In this document: piece by piece, positions 27,319 through 35,263 of the stretch | Position numbering within the stretch: the stretch's first letter is position 1 | Layout: every line of letters begins with the position of its first letter | DNA from: Novosphingobium kaempferiae | Lineage (GTDB): Bacteria > Pseudomonadota > Alphaproteobacteria > Sphingomonadales > Sphingomonadaceae | Direction: 5' to 3' | NCBI RefSeq assembly: GCF_021227995.1 | Contig: NZ_CP089301.1 | Coordinates: 2,666,001-2,730,000 of the forward strand | Length of the DNA: 64,000 nucleotides | Translations under genes and position numbers: made by a program | The notes under the pieces: model-generated | Seen by the model: only the letters and a program-made list of their open reading frames with translations | The model's database searches: none | What the model was told of the DNA's origin: nothing

Positions 27319-27351
27319 TTCGATGACACTTTTGCGTCAAATACGTGACTG
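27319..27351 (-). promoter_or_regulatory. Pho box of the pst operon
   Basis: Minus strand CAGTCAC-GTAT-TTGACGC, AAAA, GTGTCAT, CGAA: three 7-mers at exact 11-bp spacing. CAATAGG, about 10 bp further on, can serve as the -10, and the transcript would start well ahead of the pstS ribosome-binding site. Confidence 0.8.
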
Positions 27352-27385
27352 ACTGGCCAATGTCGTCAGAAAGCTGCGAAAACTC

Positions 27386-28864
27386 TCAATAATTCCATTG
27401 GATCTGGGCGCGGAGCACATCGCCCTTCGCCTGCCCGGTGCGGCGCTCGTCCGCTTCGCGGCGCTTCATGCGCGCGTAGGCGAGCGTCAGTTCGATCGGC
27501 TTGAACGGAGTCCACTCGACACCCAGCTCGATATCGTTGGTGTCGAGGCGCGGCGAGTTGACCGCAGCCTTCCAGCCGCCCTTGTACCGTTCCCAGCGGG
27601 CGTAAGGGATCAGCGCCCCCTCGCCTACGTGCGGAATGCGGTACATGGCCATGACATAGCCGCCGGAAGCTTTCTTGAGCTCGATGGACTGCGATGCCGT
27701 GTCGAATTCCGGGGTCTTGCCGAAGTTCCACTCGGCCTGAATACCGAAGGGACGGGGATAAAGGACGGCGTGGAGGCCGACGCGGTGCTCCTCGAAATTC
27801 TCCTCCGTCACGCCGCCTGCGCGCACTTCCGGGCGCACCTTGTTGTGCATGACCGCGCCGCCCAGTTCGAGAACCTGACCGTCGAGGCCGATCCCGTCGA
27901 GGCGGAAGGGCCAGGTCGCCATGGCGACGCTCATCACGCTTTCGTTGCGCTCGGGGCGGTTGATGCCCTGCCCGTTGTAGACGCCGACGCCGAACGCACC
28001 ATAATTGCCGAAGAGCTTCTGCCCTTCGTTCTCCAGTTCGTCCCAGATCTCCTCGACATGGGCGGGCGTGTAGTAGGCGGTGAGGCCGAGATCGCGCTCG
28101 CTGGGGACCGCGCTGTTCATCGCGTCCGAGCGGTCGAGCGGGATGCGGTTGCTGGAAGACTGCAGGTTTTCCCAGCCGAACGGGACTTTCTGCTGGCCCG
28201 CGCGCAGCTTCAGGCGGTGCGCCTTGTCCAGCGCGACATCGACGTAGGCGTCACGCAGTTGGACGTAGTTGTCGCGCCGTTCGCCCGAGGACTGGTTGTT
28301 CACCGCCGCCGCGAAGTCGGGCTGGAGGTAGAAGGAAACGCCGTGGCCAAGCTCGCCCTGGAAGACGAGGCGCAGGCGACGGATGAAGAAATTGCTGTCC
28401 GGACCGATGCTGCCATCGTGTACTGAACGCAACCTGGAGCGACCTGAGGGCGCGTCTTTGTCGCCTGAGATGATCTCATTGAAGCGCAACTGGGTGTAGC
28501 CGCGGATCTTGATGCCGCTCGCCGCCTTGGCGACCTGTGCGGGAAGCGACTTGTCCGGAGCCGATGCCGCAGGAGCCTGTGCAACCGCCACCGTCGGCGC
28601 CGCAGCGCCAGCCTGTGCCGGAGCCGGAGCAGGCCTCGTCGTTGCCACCTGAGTCGCGGGCGCGGCAGCCTTCGCCGCCGCCAGTTGCGATTCCAGCGAG
28701 GTGATGCGCCGGGCCATCGCTTCCATCTGCGCGCGCATCGCCGCGAGGTCTTCCTGCGTCACTGCCGCCGACGACTGGGCGAAGCCGGGAGCGGCCCATC
28801 CCAAAGCCGTGGCAATCGCCACGGTGGAGATCGCGAGTCTGCGCATCGAGGCAGACTTCATCAT
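27386..28864 (-). CDS. oprP: Phosphate-selective porin (OprP/OprO family)
   Basis: About 492 residues. A signal peptide ending APGFAQ is followed by a short coiled coil (about 35-65, AMRAQMEAMARRITSLESQL) like those that anchor trimeric porins to the wall. After an Ala/Pro linker comes the barrel domain with FFIRRLRLVFQGEL and LRAGQQKVPFGWENLQSS, typical of the family, ending in an aromatic residue (QWNY). The start is uncertain: ATG 28864, 28861 or 28888. A codon at 28921 is excluded because it lies in the Pho box. It forms a phosphate channel in the outer membrane. Confidence 0.93.
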   Translation of the reverse strand: MMKSASMRRLAISTVAIATALGWAAPGFAQSSAAVTQEDLAAMRAQMEAMARRITSLESQLAAAKAAAPATQVATTRPAPAPAQAGAAAPTVAVAQAPAASAPDKSLPAQVAKAASGIKIRGYTQLRFNEIISGDKDAPSGRSRLRSVHDGSIGPDSNFFIRRLRLVFQGELGHGVSFYLQPDFAAAVNNQSSGERRDNYVQLRDAYVDVALDKAHRLKLRAGQQKVPFGWENLQSSSNRIPLDRSDAMNSAVPSERDLGLTAYYTPAHVEEIWDELENEGQKLFGNYGAFGVGVYNGQGINRPERNESVMSVAMATWPFRLDGIGLDGQVLELGGAVMHNKVRPEVRAGGVTEENFEEHRVGLHAVLYPRPFGIQAEWNFGKTPEFDTASQSIELKKASGGYVMAMYRIPHVGEGALIPYARWERYKGGWKAAVNSPRLDTNDIELGVEWTPFKPIELTLAYARMKRREADERRTGQAKGDVLRAQIQWNY

Positions 28865-28899
28865 GGCGCGGTGGACGATTCGTGTCATTTCGACGACGC

Positions 28900-28932
28900 C
28901 AATATGTCTGTCGAATGACACTTTGATGACGC
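28900..28932 (-). promoter_or_regulatory. Pho box of the porin gene
   Basis: Minus strand GCGTCAT-CAAA-GTGTCAT, TCGA, CAGACAT: the first two units are near-perfect and exactly 11 bp apart. CATATT follows at the -10 distance. This is the best Pho box in the window. Confidence 0.85.
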
Positions 28933-28950
28933 GTCATGGCGTCGCCGTGT

Positions 28951-29937
28951 TTACTCCGTGCGCAGGGGCAGCATCAGCGAGGCCGTCGTGCCGACGCCCT
29001 GTCGGCTCTCGATGTCGAAGCGGCCGCGATGGCGCTCGACGATGTGCTTGACGATCGAGAGGCCGAGCCCGGTGCCACCCACCGCGCGGCTGCGGCTGGT
29101 GTCGGCGCGATAGAACCGTTCGGTCACGCGCGGGAGGTGCTCGGGCGGGATGCCGTCGCCTTCGTCACGGACGGTGACGAGGACCCAGCCGGTGGCCGCC
29201 GCCTCGACCGAGACTTCCACCGGGCCTTCGGGCTTCGCGTACTTGCGGGCATTGTCGATGAGGTTGCGCAGCACCTGCGAGAGCTGACCGCGATCACCGG
29301 CGATCACCGCCTCGTCGCGGTTGGCGCGAACCTGCACCTCCATGGTGCCGCGAAATTCGCCCGCGACCTCATGCGCCAGCAACACCACGTCGAGGCTGTC
29401 CGAAGGCGCCTCGTGCTTCACCGCCTCGATCCGCGAGAGCGACATGAGGTCGGAAATCAGTGCCTGCATCCGCTGCGCCTCGTGCCGGATGGTGCCGAGG
29501 AAGCGGTTGCGCAGCGCCTCGTCCCCGCCCGCCTTGGGGTTCAGCAGTGTTTCGCAGTAGCCGATCACGTTGGCGAGCGGCGTGCGCAGTTCGTGGCTGG
29601 CATTGGCGACGAAATCGGCGTGCGACTTCGCCACGCTGACCCGTTCCGACAAGTCGTAGAGACTGACGAGCCGCTCGTTCGGGCCGACAACCTTGCAGTC
29701 GACCTCCCACACCGAGCCTCCGGTGGAGAGCCCCTTCACCCGCGCCGAGCCGCCCTCGTCGCTGAGAATCGCAGCGACGGCGCGCGGCTCACGGATGGCG
29801 ATACGCACGTCCTGCCCGACGATATGCGCACCCAGCAGCGCCTTCGCCGCGCTGTTGGCGAAGCGAACCTGCCCCCGCGCGATCATCATCGCCGGGGTCT
29901 GGAGATGTTCGAGGAGGTGAACGCCCTCGATGGTCAT
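28951..29937 (-). CDS. phoR: Phosphate regulon sensor kinase PhoR, without membrane segment
   Basis: 328 residues. A PAS-like domain (about 1-100) is followed by the HisKA helix pair with His115 in ANASHELRTPLANVIGY, then the ATPase domain with NLIDNARKYA (N box), VRDEGDGIPPEHLP (G1) and GGTGLGLSIVKHIVERH (G2). No transmembrane helix is visible, whereas classical PhoR starts with one or two. An AGGAG lies upstream of the ATG at 29937. In-frame codons further upstream run antisense through zwf and edd and are not part of the gene. Confidence 0.93.
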   Translation of the reverse strand: MTIEGVHLLEHLQTPAMMIARGQVRFANSAAKALLGAHIVGQDVRIAIREPRAVAAILSDEGGSARVKGLSTGGSVWEVDCKVVGPNERLVSLYDLSERVSVAKSHADFVANASHELRTPLANVIGYCETLLNPKAGGDEALRNRFLGTIRHEAQRMQALISDLMSLSRIEAVKHEAPSDSLDVVLLAHEVAGEFRGTMEVQVRANRDEAVIAGDRGQLSQVLRNLIDNARKYAKPEGPVEVSVEAAATGWVLVTVRDEGDGIPPEHLPRVTERFYRADTSRSRAVGGTGLGLSIVKHIVERHRGRFDIESRQGVGTTASLMLPLRTE

Positions 29938-30258
29938 GCCTGTAATGCTCCTGTCATAGCTGCGCGTCGCGGGCCTCCCCCCGGTGGCCTGCCGTCGCCG
30001 GGTGACATGGTTCCAAGACACTATTGTTGCAACATTCGTATTCACCAACGCCGGAAATGACATTTCCGTGTCTGTCCGCAGCGCGAGGGGTTTGGAAAAC
30101 GTGCTTGTACGCCCTTCGCGCCCTAGCGCTCCGCGCCCGCCTTTGTTATGGCGCACCCGCATGGCGGTCCGCCTACAAGTGGACGCAGGCCATGCAGCCT
30201 TGAGAACAATCATCAACGGCTGCGAGGAGGAGCGCGGTCGTCCGGTGGAAAGGGTACC
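29938..30258. promoter_or_regulatory. Divergent promoter region between phoR and zwf
   Basis: No gene is seen in these 321 nt. At 30025-30034 there is a perfect 10-bp palindrome TGTTGCAACA that could be an operator for either gene. Isolated TGTCA words occur (for example near 30059 on the complement) but without the 11-bp partner, so no Pho box can be claimed. Confidence 0.4.
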
Positions 30259-31701
30259 GTGACGCAATTCACTTCCGATCGCCTGCTCCTCTTCGGCGCC
30301 ACGGGCGATCTTTCGCGCAGAATGCTCCTCCCCTCGCTTTGCGCGCTCGACGCGGAAGGCCTGCTGGGTCCGAACATCGAGATCATCGGCACCGCCCGGT
30401 CCGATCTCGACGATCAGGGCTTCCGCAACTTCGCCAGGGAAGCGCTCGAACAGTTCCTCCCCGCGCAGCGGCGCGGCGGCATGGCGCAGTTCCTCAACCG
30501 GCTGAGCTACCAGCCGCTCGACGCCAACGACATCGACAGCTTCCACGCGCTCGCGCAGAAGGTGGGCACCCCGAAGCAGGGCCTGTCGATCTTCCTGTCG
30601 ACCGCGCCCAGCCTGTTCGAGCCGACCATCCATGGCCTCGAAAAGAGCGGGCTCGCCTGCGAGAACGTGCGCATCGGCCTCGAAAAGCCGCTCGGCATCG
30701 ACCTTGAATCGAGCAAGGTCATCAACGACGCCGTGGCGCATGCCTTCCCCGAGGACCGAATCTACCGGATCGACCATTACCTCGGCAAGGAAACGGTCCA
30801 GAACCTGCTGGCGCTCCGCTTCGCCAACCTGATGTTCGAGCCGCTGTGGAACGCCGCGCACATCGATCACGTCCAGATCACCGTGGCCGAGACGGTGGGC
30901 CTCGAATCCCGCGTCGCCTACTACGACGACAGCGGCGCGCTGCGCGACATGGTGCAGAACCACATGCTCCAGCTCCTCGCCCTCGTCGCGATGGAGCCGC
31001 CGGTTTCGTACAATGCCACCTCGATCCGCAACGAGAAGGTCAAGGTTCTCCACTCGCTGCGCAAGGTGAAGCCGGAGGAAACCGTTACCGGCCAGTACCG
31101 CGCGGGCGCGATCGGCGGCAAGGCGGTGCCCGGCTATGACGACGAACTCGGCAAGGATTCCAACACCGAGACGTTCGTCGCCATCAAGGCCCACATCGAC
31201 AACTGGCGCTGGCAGGGCGTGCCCTTCTACATGCGCACCGGCAAGCGCATGCCCAAGCGCACGACCGAGATCGTCGTGCAGTTCCGCGACGTGCCGCACT
31301 CGATCTTCCACGGCCGCGGGGCGAAGACGGTGCCCAACCGCCTCGTCATCGGCATCCAGCCGGAAGAGAACATCACCCTCTCGCTGATGGCCAAGGTGCC
31401 GGGGCTGGACCGCGACGGCTACGGCCTGCGCTCGGTGCCGCTGGCGATCCTGACGCCCGACGCCTTCGCCGACCGCCAGCGCCGCATCGCCTACGAACGC
31501 CTGCTGCTCGACCTCATCGAAGGCGACCAGACCCTGTTCGTCCGCCGCGACGAGGTGGAAGCCCAGTGGGAATGGATCGATGCGATCCGTGCCGTCTGGG
31601 AGGAACAGGAACAGGAGCCCAGGACTTACACCGCAGGAAGCTGGGGGCCGTCCGCCGCGATCGCCCTTGCCGAACGCGATGGAGTCACCTGGCACGAGTA
31701 A
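30259..31701 (+). CDS. zwf: Glucose-6-phosphate 1-dehydrogenase
   Basis: 480 residues. Oxidises glucose 6-phosphate to the 6-phosphogluconolactone with NADP. FGATGDLSRRMLLPSL near the N-terminus is the nucleotide loop, and RIDHYLGKETVQNLL at about 171-185 holds the catalytic His. Starts at GTG with GGAAAGG upstream. It feeds the Entner-Doudoroff genes directly downstream. The lactonase (pgl) that usually follows is missing here. Confidence 0.97.
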   Translation: MTQFTSDRLLLFGATGDLSRRMLLPSLCALDAEGLLGPNIEIIGTARSDLDDQGFRNFAREALEQFLPAQRRGGMAQFLNRLSYQPLDANDIDSFHALAQKVGTPKQGLSIFLSTAPSLFEPTIHGLEKSGLACENVRIGLEKPLGIDLESSKVINDAVAHAFPEDRIYRIDHYLGKETVQNLLALRFANLMFEPLWNAAHIDHVQITVAETVGLESRVAYYDDSGALRDMVQNHMLQLLALVAMEPPVSYNATSIRNEKVKVLHSLRKVKPEETVTGQYRAGAIGGKAVPGYDDELGKDSNTETFVAIKAHIDNWRWQGVPFYMRTGKRMPKRTTEIVVQFRDVPHSIFHGRGAKTVPNRLVIGIQPEENITLSLMAKVPGLDRDGYGLRSVPLAILTPDAFADRQRRIAYERLLLDLIEGDQTLFVRRDEVEAQWEWIDAIRAVWEEQEQEPRTYTAGSWGPSAAIALAERDGVTWHE

Positions 31702-31848
31702 CGGGGCACGAGTGATCCTCGTGCCGCGTTCCAAGAGATGCGTGGTAACGTCCACGCAGGGCCGAATATAGCGATTGACACCGGTTACCTTCCCGCGCCA
31801 ATAGCGGGGCGGGAAGAGCCGGATGTCGCGAAAGACCAGGAGTAGACC
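31702..31848 (+). promoter_or_regulatory. zwf-edd gap: hairpins and a possible promoter
   Basis: An 8-bp stem GGCACGAG/CTCGTGCC lies at 31705-31725 with no T-run, and a smaller CGTGG/CCACG stem at 31741-31756. At 31775 TTGACA is a good -35 but no clear -10 follows at 17 bp. It overlaps ACCGGTTACC, which resembles sugar-repressor operators of this group. The gap probably holds an edd promoter. Confidence 0.4.
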
Positions 31849-33663
31849 ATGACCAACCTCCACCCGGTGGTCGCGCGCGTCACCGACCGTATCATCGAGC
31901 GGTCGAAGGACAGCCGCGCGCGCTATCTCGACATGATCGCGCGTGAGACGGACAAGCATTCCGACCGCAGCTTCCTGTCGTGTTCCAACCTCGCGCACGG
32001 CTTCGCCGCCTCGGGCGAGGACAAGGCGACTATCGCGGGCAACAAGGCGATCAACCTCGGCATCGTCACCGCCTACAACGACATGCTGTCGGCGCATCAG
32101 CCCTATGGCCGCTACCCGGAGCAGATGAAGCTCTACGCGCGTGAAGTCGGCGCGACGGCGCAGGTCGCGGGCGGCGTGCCCGCCATGTGCGACGGCGTGA
32201 CGCAGGGCTTCGACGGCATGGAACTGTCGCTGTTCAGCCGCGATGTCATCGCGCTGTCCACCGGCGTCGCCCTGTCCCACGCGATGTTTGACGGCATGGC
32301 GCTGCTGGGCATCTGCGACAAGATCGTCCCCGGCCTCGTCATCGGCGCGCTGCGCTTCGGCCACCTGCCCGCCGTCTTCGTCCCCTCCGGCCCGATGCCC
32401 ACCGGCATCTCCAACAAGGAGAAGCAGAAGGTCCGCCAGCTCTACGCCGAAGGCAAGGTCGGCCGCGAGGAACTGCTGGCGAGCGAGAGCGCAAGCTACC
32501 ACTCGCCCGGCACCTGCACCTTCTATGGCACCGCCAACTCCAACCAGATGATGATGGAGATGATGGGCCTGCATGTGCCCAACGCCGCCTTCATCCCGCC
32601 CAACACGCCGCTGCGTCAGGCGCTGACCCGCGCCGCCACTCACCGCCTCGCCGCGATCACCCGCAAGGGCGAGGACTATCGCCCGATGGCGAAGATGGTG
32701 GACGAGAAGGCGATCGTGAACGCCATCGCGGGCCTGCTGGCGACCGGCGGCTCGACCAACCACGCTATCCACCTGCCCGCCATGGCGCGCGCGGCTGGCA
32801 TCCAGATCGACTGGCAGGACTTCGACGAACTCTCGTCCGTAGTCCCGCTCATCACCCGCGCCTATCCGAACGGCTCGGGCGACGTGAACCACTTCCACGC
32901 GGCGGGCGGCATGGCCTGGGTGATCCGCGAACTGCTCGACGGCGGCCTCGCCCACCGCGACATCCTGACCGTGGCCGAAGGCGGCATGGACGCCTATGCG
33001 GACGAGCCGGTGCTGGTCGACGGCGAACTCGGCTGGACCCCGGCCCCTGCCGTCAGCGGCGACGACACGATGCTGCGCCCGGTCTCCAACCCGTTCCTGC
33101 CCGATGGCGGCATGCGTCTGGTGCAGGGCAACCTCGGTCGCGGCACCTTCAAGACCAGCGCCGTCGATGCCGAACGCTGGACGATCGAGGCTCCGGCCCG
33201 CGTGTTCGACGACCAGGAAGGCGTCATCAAGGCCTTCAAGGCCGGCGAACTGGACCGCGATGTCGTCGTCGTCGTCCGCTTCCAGGGCCCGCGCGCCAAC
33301 GGCATGCCCGAACTCCACAAGCTGACCCCGCCGCTGGGCGTGCTGCAGGATCGCGGCTTCAAGGTTGCGCTGGTGACGGACGGGCGCATGTCGGGCGCAT
33401 CGGGCAAGGTGCCCGCCGCGATCCACGTCACGCCCGAGGCTCTCGGCAACGGCCCCCTCGCATACCTGCGCGACGGCGACATCGTGCGCCTCTCGGCCGA
33501 GGACGGCACGATCTCGACCACCGCCGACCTCTCCGGCCGCGAGCCCGCCGCGCCCCCGCCGCCCGCCTTCGGCATGGGCCGCGAACTCTTCGCGATGTTC
33601 CGCGTCAATGCGTCGAGCGCCGAGCACGGCGGTTCCTCGATGCTGGAGGTCGCGGGCCTGTGA
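31849..33663 (+). CDS. edd: Phosphogluconate dehydratase
   Basis: 604 residues. Dehydrates 6-phosphogluconate to KDPG, the first specific Entner-Doudoroff step. The iron-sulfur cluster Cys are expected in [25 protein letters not shown] and [17 protein letters not shown], all intact. [20 protein letters not shown] near 505-525 is the dehydratase signature. The stop overlaps the glk start (GTGA), so edd-glk-eda are coupled. Confidence 0.97.
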   Translation: MTNLHPVVARVTDRIIERSKDSRARYLDMIARETDKHSDRSFLSCSNLAHGFAASGEDKATIAGNKAINLGIVTAYNDMLSAHQPYGRYPEQMKLYAREVGATAQVAGGVPAMCDGVTQGFDGMELSLFSRDVIALSTGVALSHAMFDGMALLGICDKIVPGLVIGALRFGHLPAVFVPSGPMPTGISNKEKQKVRQLYAEGKVGREELLASESASYHSPGTCTFYGTANSNQMMMEMMGLHVPNAAFIPPNTPLRQALTRAATHRLAAITRKGEDYRPMAKMVDEKAIVNAIAGLLATGGSTNHAIHLPAMARAAGIQIDWQDFDELSSVVPLITRAYPNGSGDVNHFHAAGGMAWVIRELLDGGLAHRDILTVAEGGMDAYADEPVLVDGELGWTPAPAVSGDDTMLRPVSNPFLPDGGMRLVQGNLGRGTFKTSAVDAERWTIEAPARVFDDQEGVIKAFKAGELDRDVVVVVRFQGPRANGMPELHKLTPPLGVLQDRGFKVALVTDGRMSGASGKVPAAIHVTPEALGNGPLAYLRDGDIVRLSAEDGTISTTADLSGREPAAPPPPAFGMGRELFAMFRVNASSAEHGGSSMLEVAGL

Positions 33664-34637
33664 GTACGCAGATCGTAGCCGTCGACATCGGCGGCACGCA
33701 CGCCCGCTTCGCCATCGCCACCATCGGCGATGACGGAAAGATCACGCTGGGCGAACCGGCGACGCTCCACACCAAGGATCACGGCAGCTTCCAGCTGGCG
33801 TGGCAGGCGTTCCGCGACATGAACGGCGGCACCCTGCCCGATGCCGTCGCCATGTCGGTGGCGGGCCCGGTGGGGAACGAGGTCATCAAGTTCACAAACA
33901 ACCCCTGGATCCTGCGCCCCGCGAAGATCGAGGAGATGCTCGGCCCCACGCGCCAGACCATCATCAACGACTTCGCCGCCGTCGGCTACGCAGTCGCCTG
34001 CGCCGATGACGCCGACTTCCTCCACCTCACCGGCCCGGACGAGCCGCTGCCGCCCTCGGGCACGCTTAGCGTCCTCGGACCGGGCACCGGCCTTGGCGTC
34101 GCGCACCTCTATCGCGACGGCAAGGGCGGCTACCATGTGCAGGCGACCGAGGGCGGCCATACCGACTACGCCCCGCTCGACCTCATTGAGGACGCGATCC
34201 TTGCCCGCCTGCGCAAGCGGCACACGCGCGTATCGGTGGAGCGCATTGTCTCCGGGCCCGGGATCGTCGATATCTATGCGACGCTCGCGGCGATGGAGCA
34301 CAAGGCCATCTACGAACTCACCGACGTCGAGATCTGGACCGCCGCCGCCAATGGCGAGGACAGCCTTGCCGTCGCCGCCGTTGACCGCTTCTGCCTCGCC
34401 CTCGGCGCGGCGGCGGGCGACTGCGCGCTGGCGCAGGGCGCAAGCGGCGTCGTGATCGCGGGCGGCCTCGGCTACCGCATCCGCGAAACCATCAAGACCT
34501 CCGGCTTTGCCGAGCGTTTCCGCGCCAAGGGCCGCTTCGCCGGCCTCATGGCCAGCCTGCCCGTCAAGCTCATCACTCACCCGCAGCCCGGCCTGTTCGG
34601 CGCGGCGGCCGCATTCGCAAGGGAGCACCTCCAGTAA
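33660..34637 (+). CDS. glk: Glucokinase
   Basis: 325 residues, GTG start. Phosphorylates glucose with [15 protein letters not shown] is the phosphate-1 loop, [12 protein letters not shown] and [14 protein letters not shown] the sugar and phosphate-2 parts, and EGGHTDYAP the glucose-binding Glu/His region, all as in the Pfam glucokinase family rather than ROK. Its presence between edd and eda suits an organism that takes up free glucose. Confidence 0.95.
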   Translation: MSTQIVAVDIGGTHARFAIATIGDDGKITLGEPATLHTKDHGSFQLAWQAFRDMNGGTLPDAVAMSVAGPVGNEVIKFTNNPWILRPAKIEEMLGPTRQTIINDFAAVGYAVACADDADFLHLTGPDEPLPPSGTLSVLGPGTGLGVAHLYRDGKGGYHVQATEGGHTDYAPLDLIEDAILARLRKRHTRVSVERIVSGPGIVDIYATLAAMEHKAIYELTDVEIWTAAANGEDSLAVAAVDRFCLALGAAAGDCALAQGASGVVIAGGLGYRIRETIKTSGFAERFRAKGRFAGLMASLPVKLITHPQPGLFGAAAAFAREHLQ

Positions 34638-35263
34638 TGACTACTGCATCCGAAGCCGTCGAAAAGGTCATGCGCCTCGCCCCGGTGATCCCCGTGCTGG
34701 TCATCGAGGATATCGAGCATGCCCTGCCCATCGCCGAGGCTCTGGTGGCGGGCGGCCTGCCCGCTCTGGAAGTCACCCTGCGCACCGAATGCGCGATCGA
34801 GGCGATCAAGGTGATGAAGCAGGTTCCCGGCGCCGTCGTCGGTGCGGGCACGGTGCTGACGCCCGACGACCTCAAGCGCTCGATCGACGCGGGCGCCGAG
34901 TTCATCGTCTCCCCCGGCCTCACGCCGATGCTGGCCGAAGCCGCCTACAAGTCGAAGATCCCGTTCCTGCCGGGCACTGCCAACGCCAGTGACGTGATGT
35001 TCGCGCTGGAATGCGGGTTCGACCGCCTGAAGTTCTTCCCGGCCATGGCCGCGGGCGGCCCGCCTGCGCTCAAGGCGATCTCCGCCCCGCTCGCGGCGGC
35101 GAAGTTCTGCCCGACCGGCGGCGTCACCCCGCAGAACGCGCCGGAATGGCTCACGCTTGACGCGGTGATCTGCGTCGGCGGCAGTTGGATGGTGCCCAAG
35201 GGCAAGCCTGACGTCGCCAAGATCGAGGCGGAAGCCCGCGCCGCTGCGGGGCTCGCCCGCTGA
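34637..35263 (+). CDS. eda: KDPG aldolase
   Basis: 208 residues. Splits KDPG to pyruvate and glyceraldehyde 3-phosphate. Glu in [11 protein letters not shown] and the Schiff-base Lys in [13 protein letters not shown] are the catalytic residues; [11 protein letters not shown] and SPGLTP are family motifs. The start overlaps the glk stop (TAATG) and the stop overlaps the next start (TGATG). Confidence 0.97.
   Translation: MTTASEAVEKVMRLAPVIPVLVIEDIEHALPIAEALVAGGLPALEVTLRTECAIEAIKVMKQVPGAVVGAGTVLTPDDLKRSIDAGAEFIVSPGLTPMLAEAAYKSKIPFLPGTANASDVMFALECGFDRLKFFPAMAAGGPPALKAISAPLAAAKFCPTGGVTPQNAPEWLTLDAVICVGGSWMVPKGKPDVAKIEAEARAAAGLAR

Noticed and set aside
28951..33627. A 1558-codon minus-strand frame that would fuse phoR with sequence antisense to zwf and edd
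   Set aside because: Only the last 328 residues are kinase; the rest runs against two well-recognised genes and is low-complexity His/Arg/Ala sequence.
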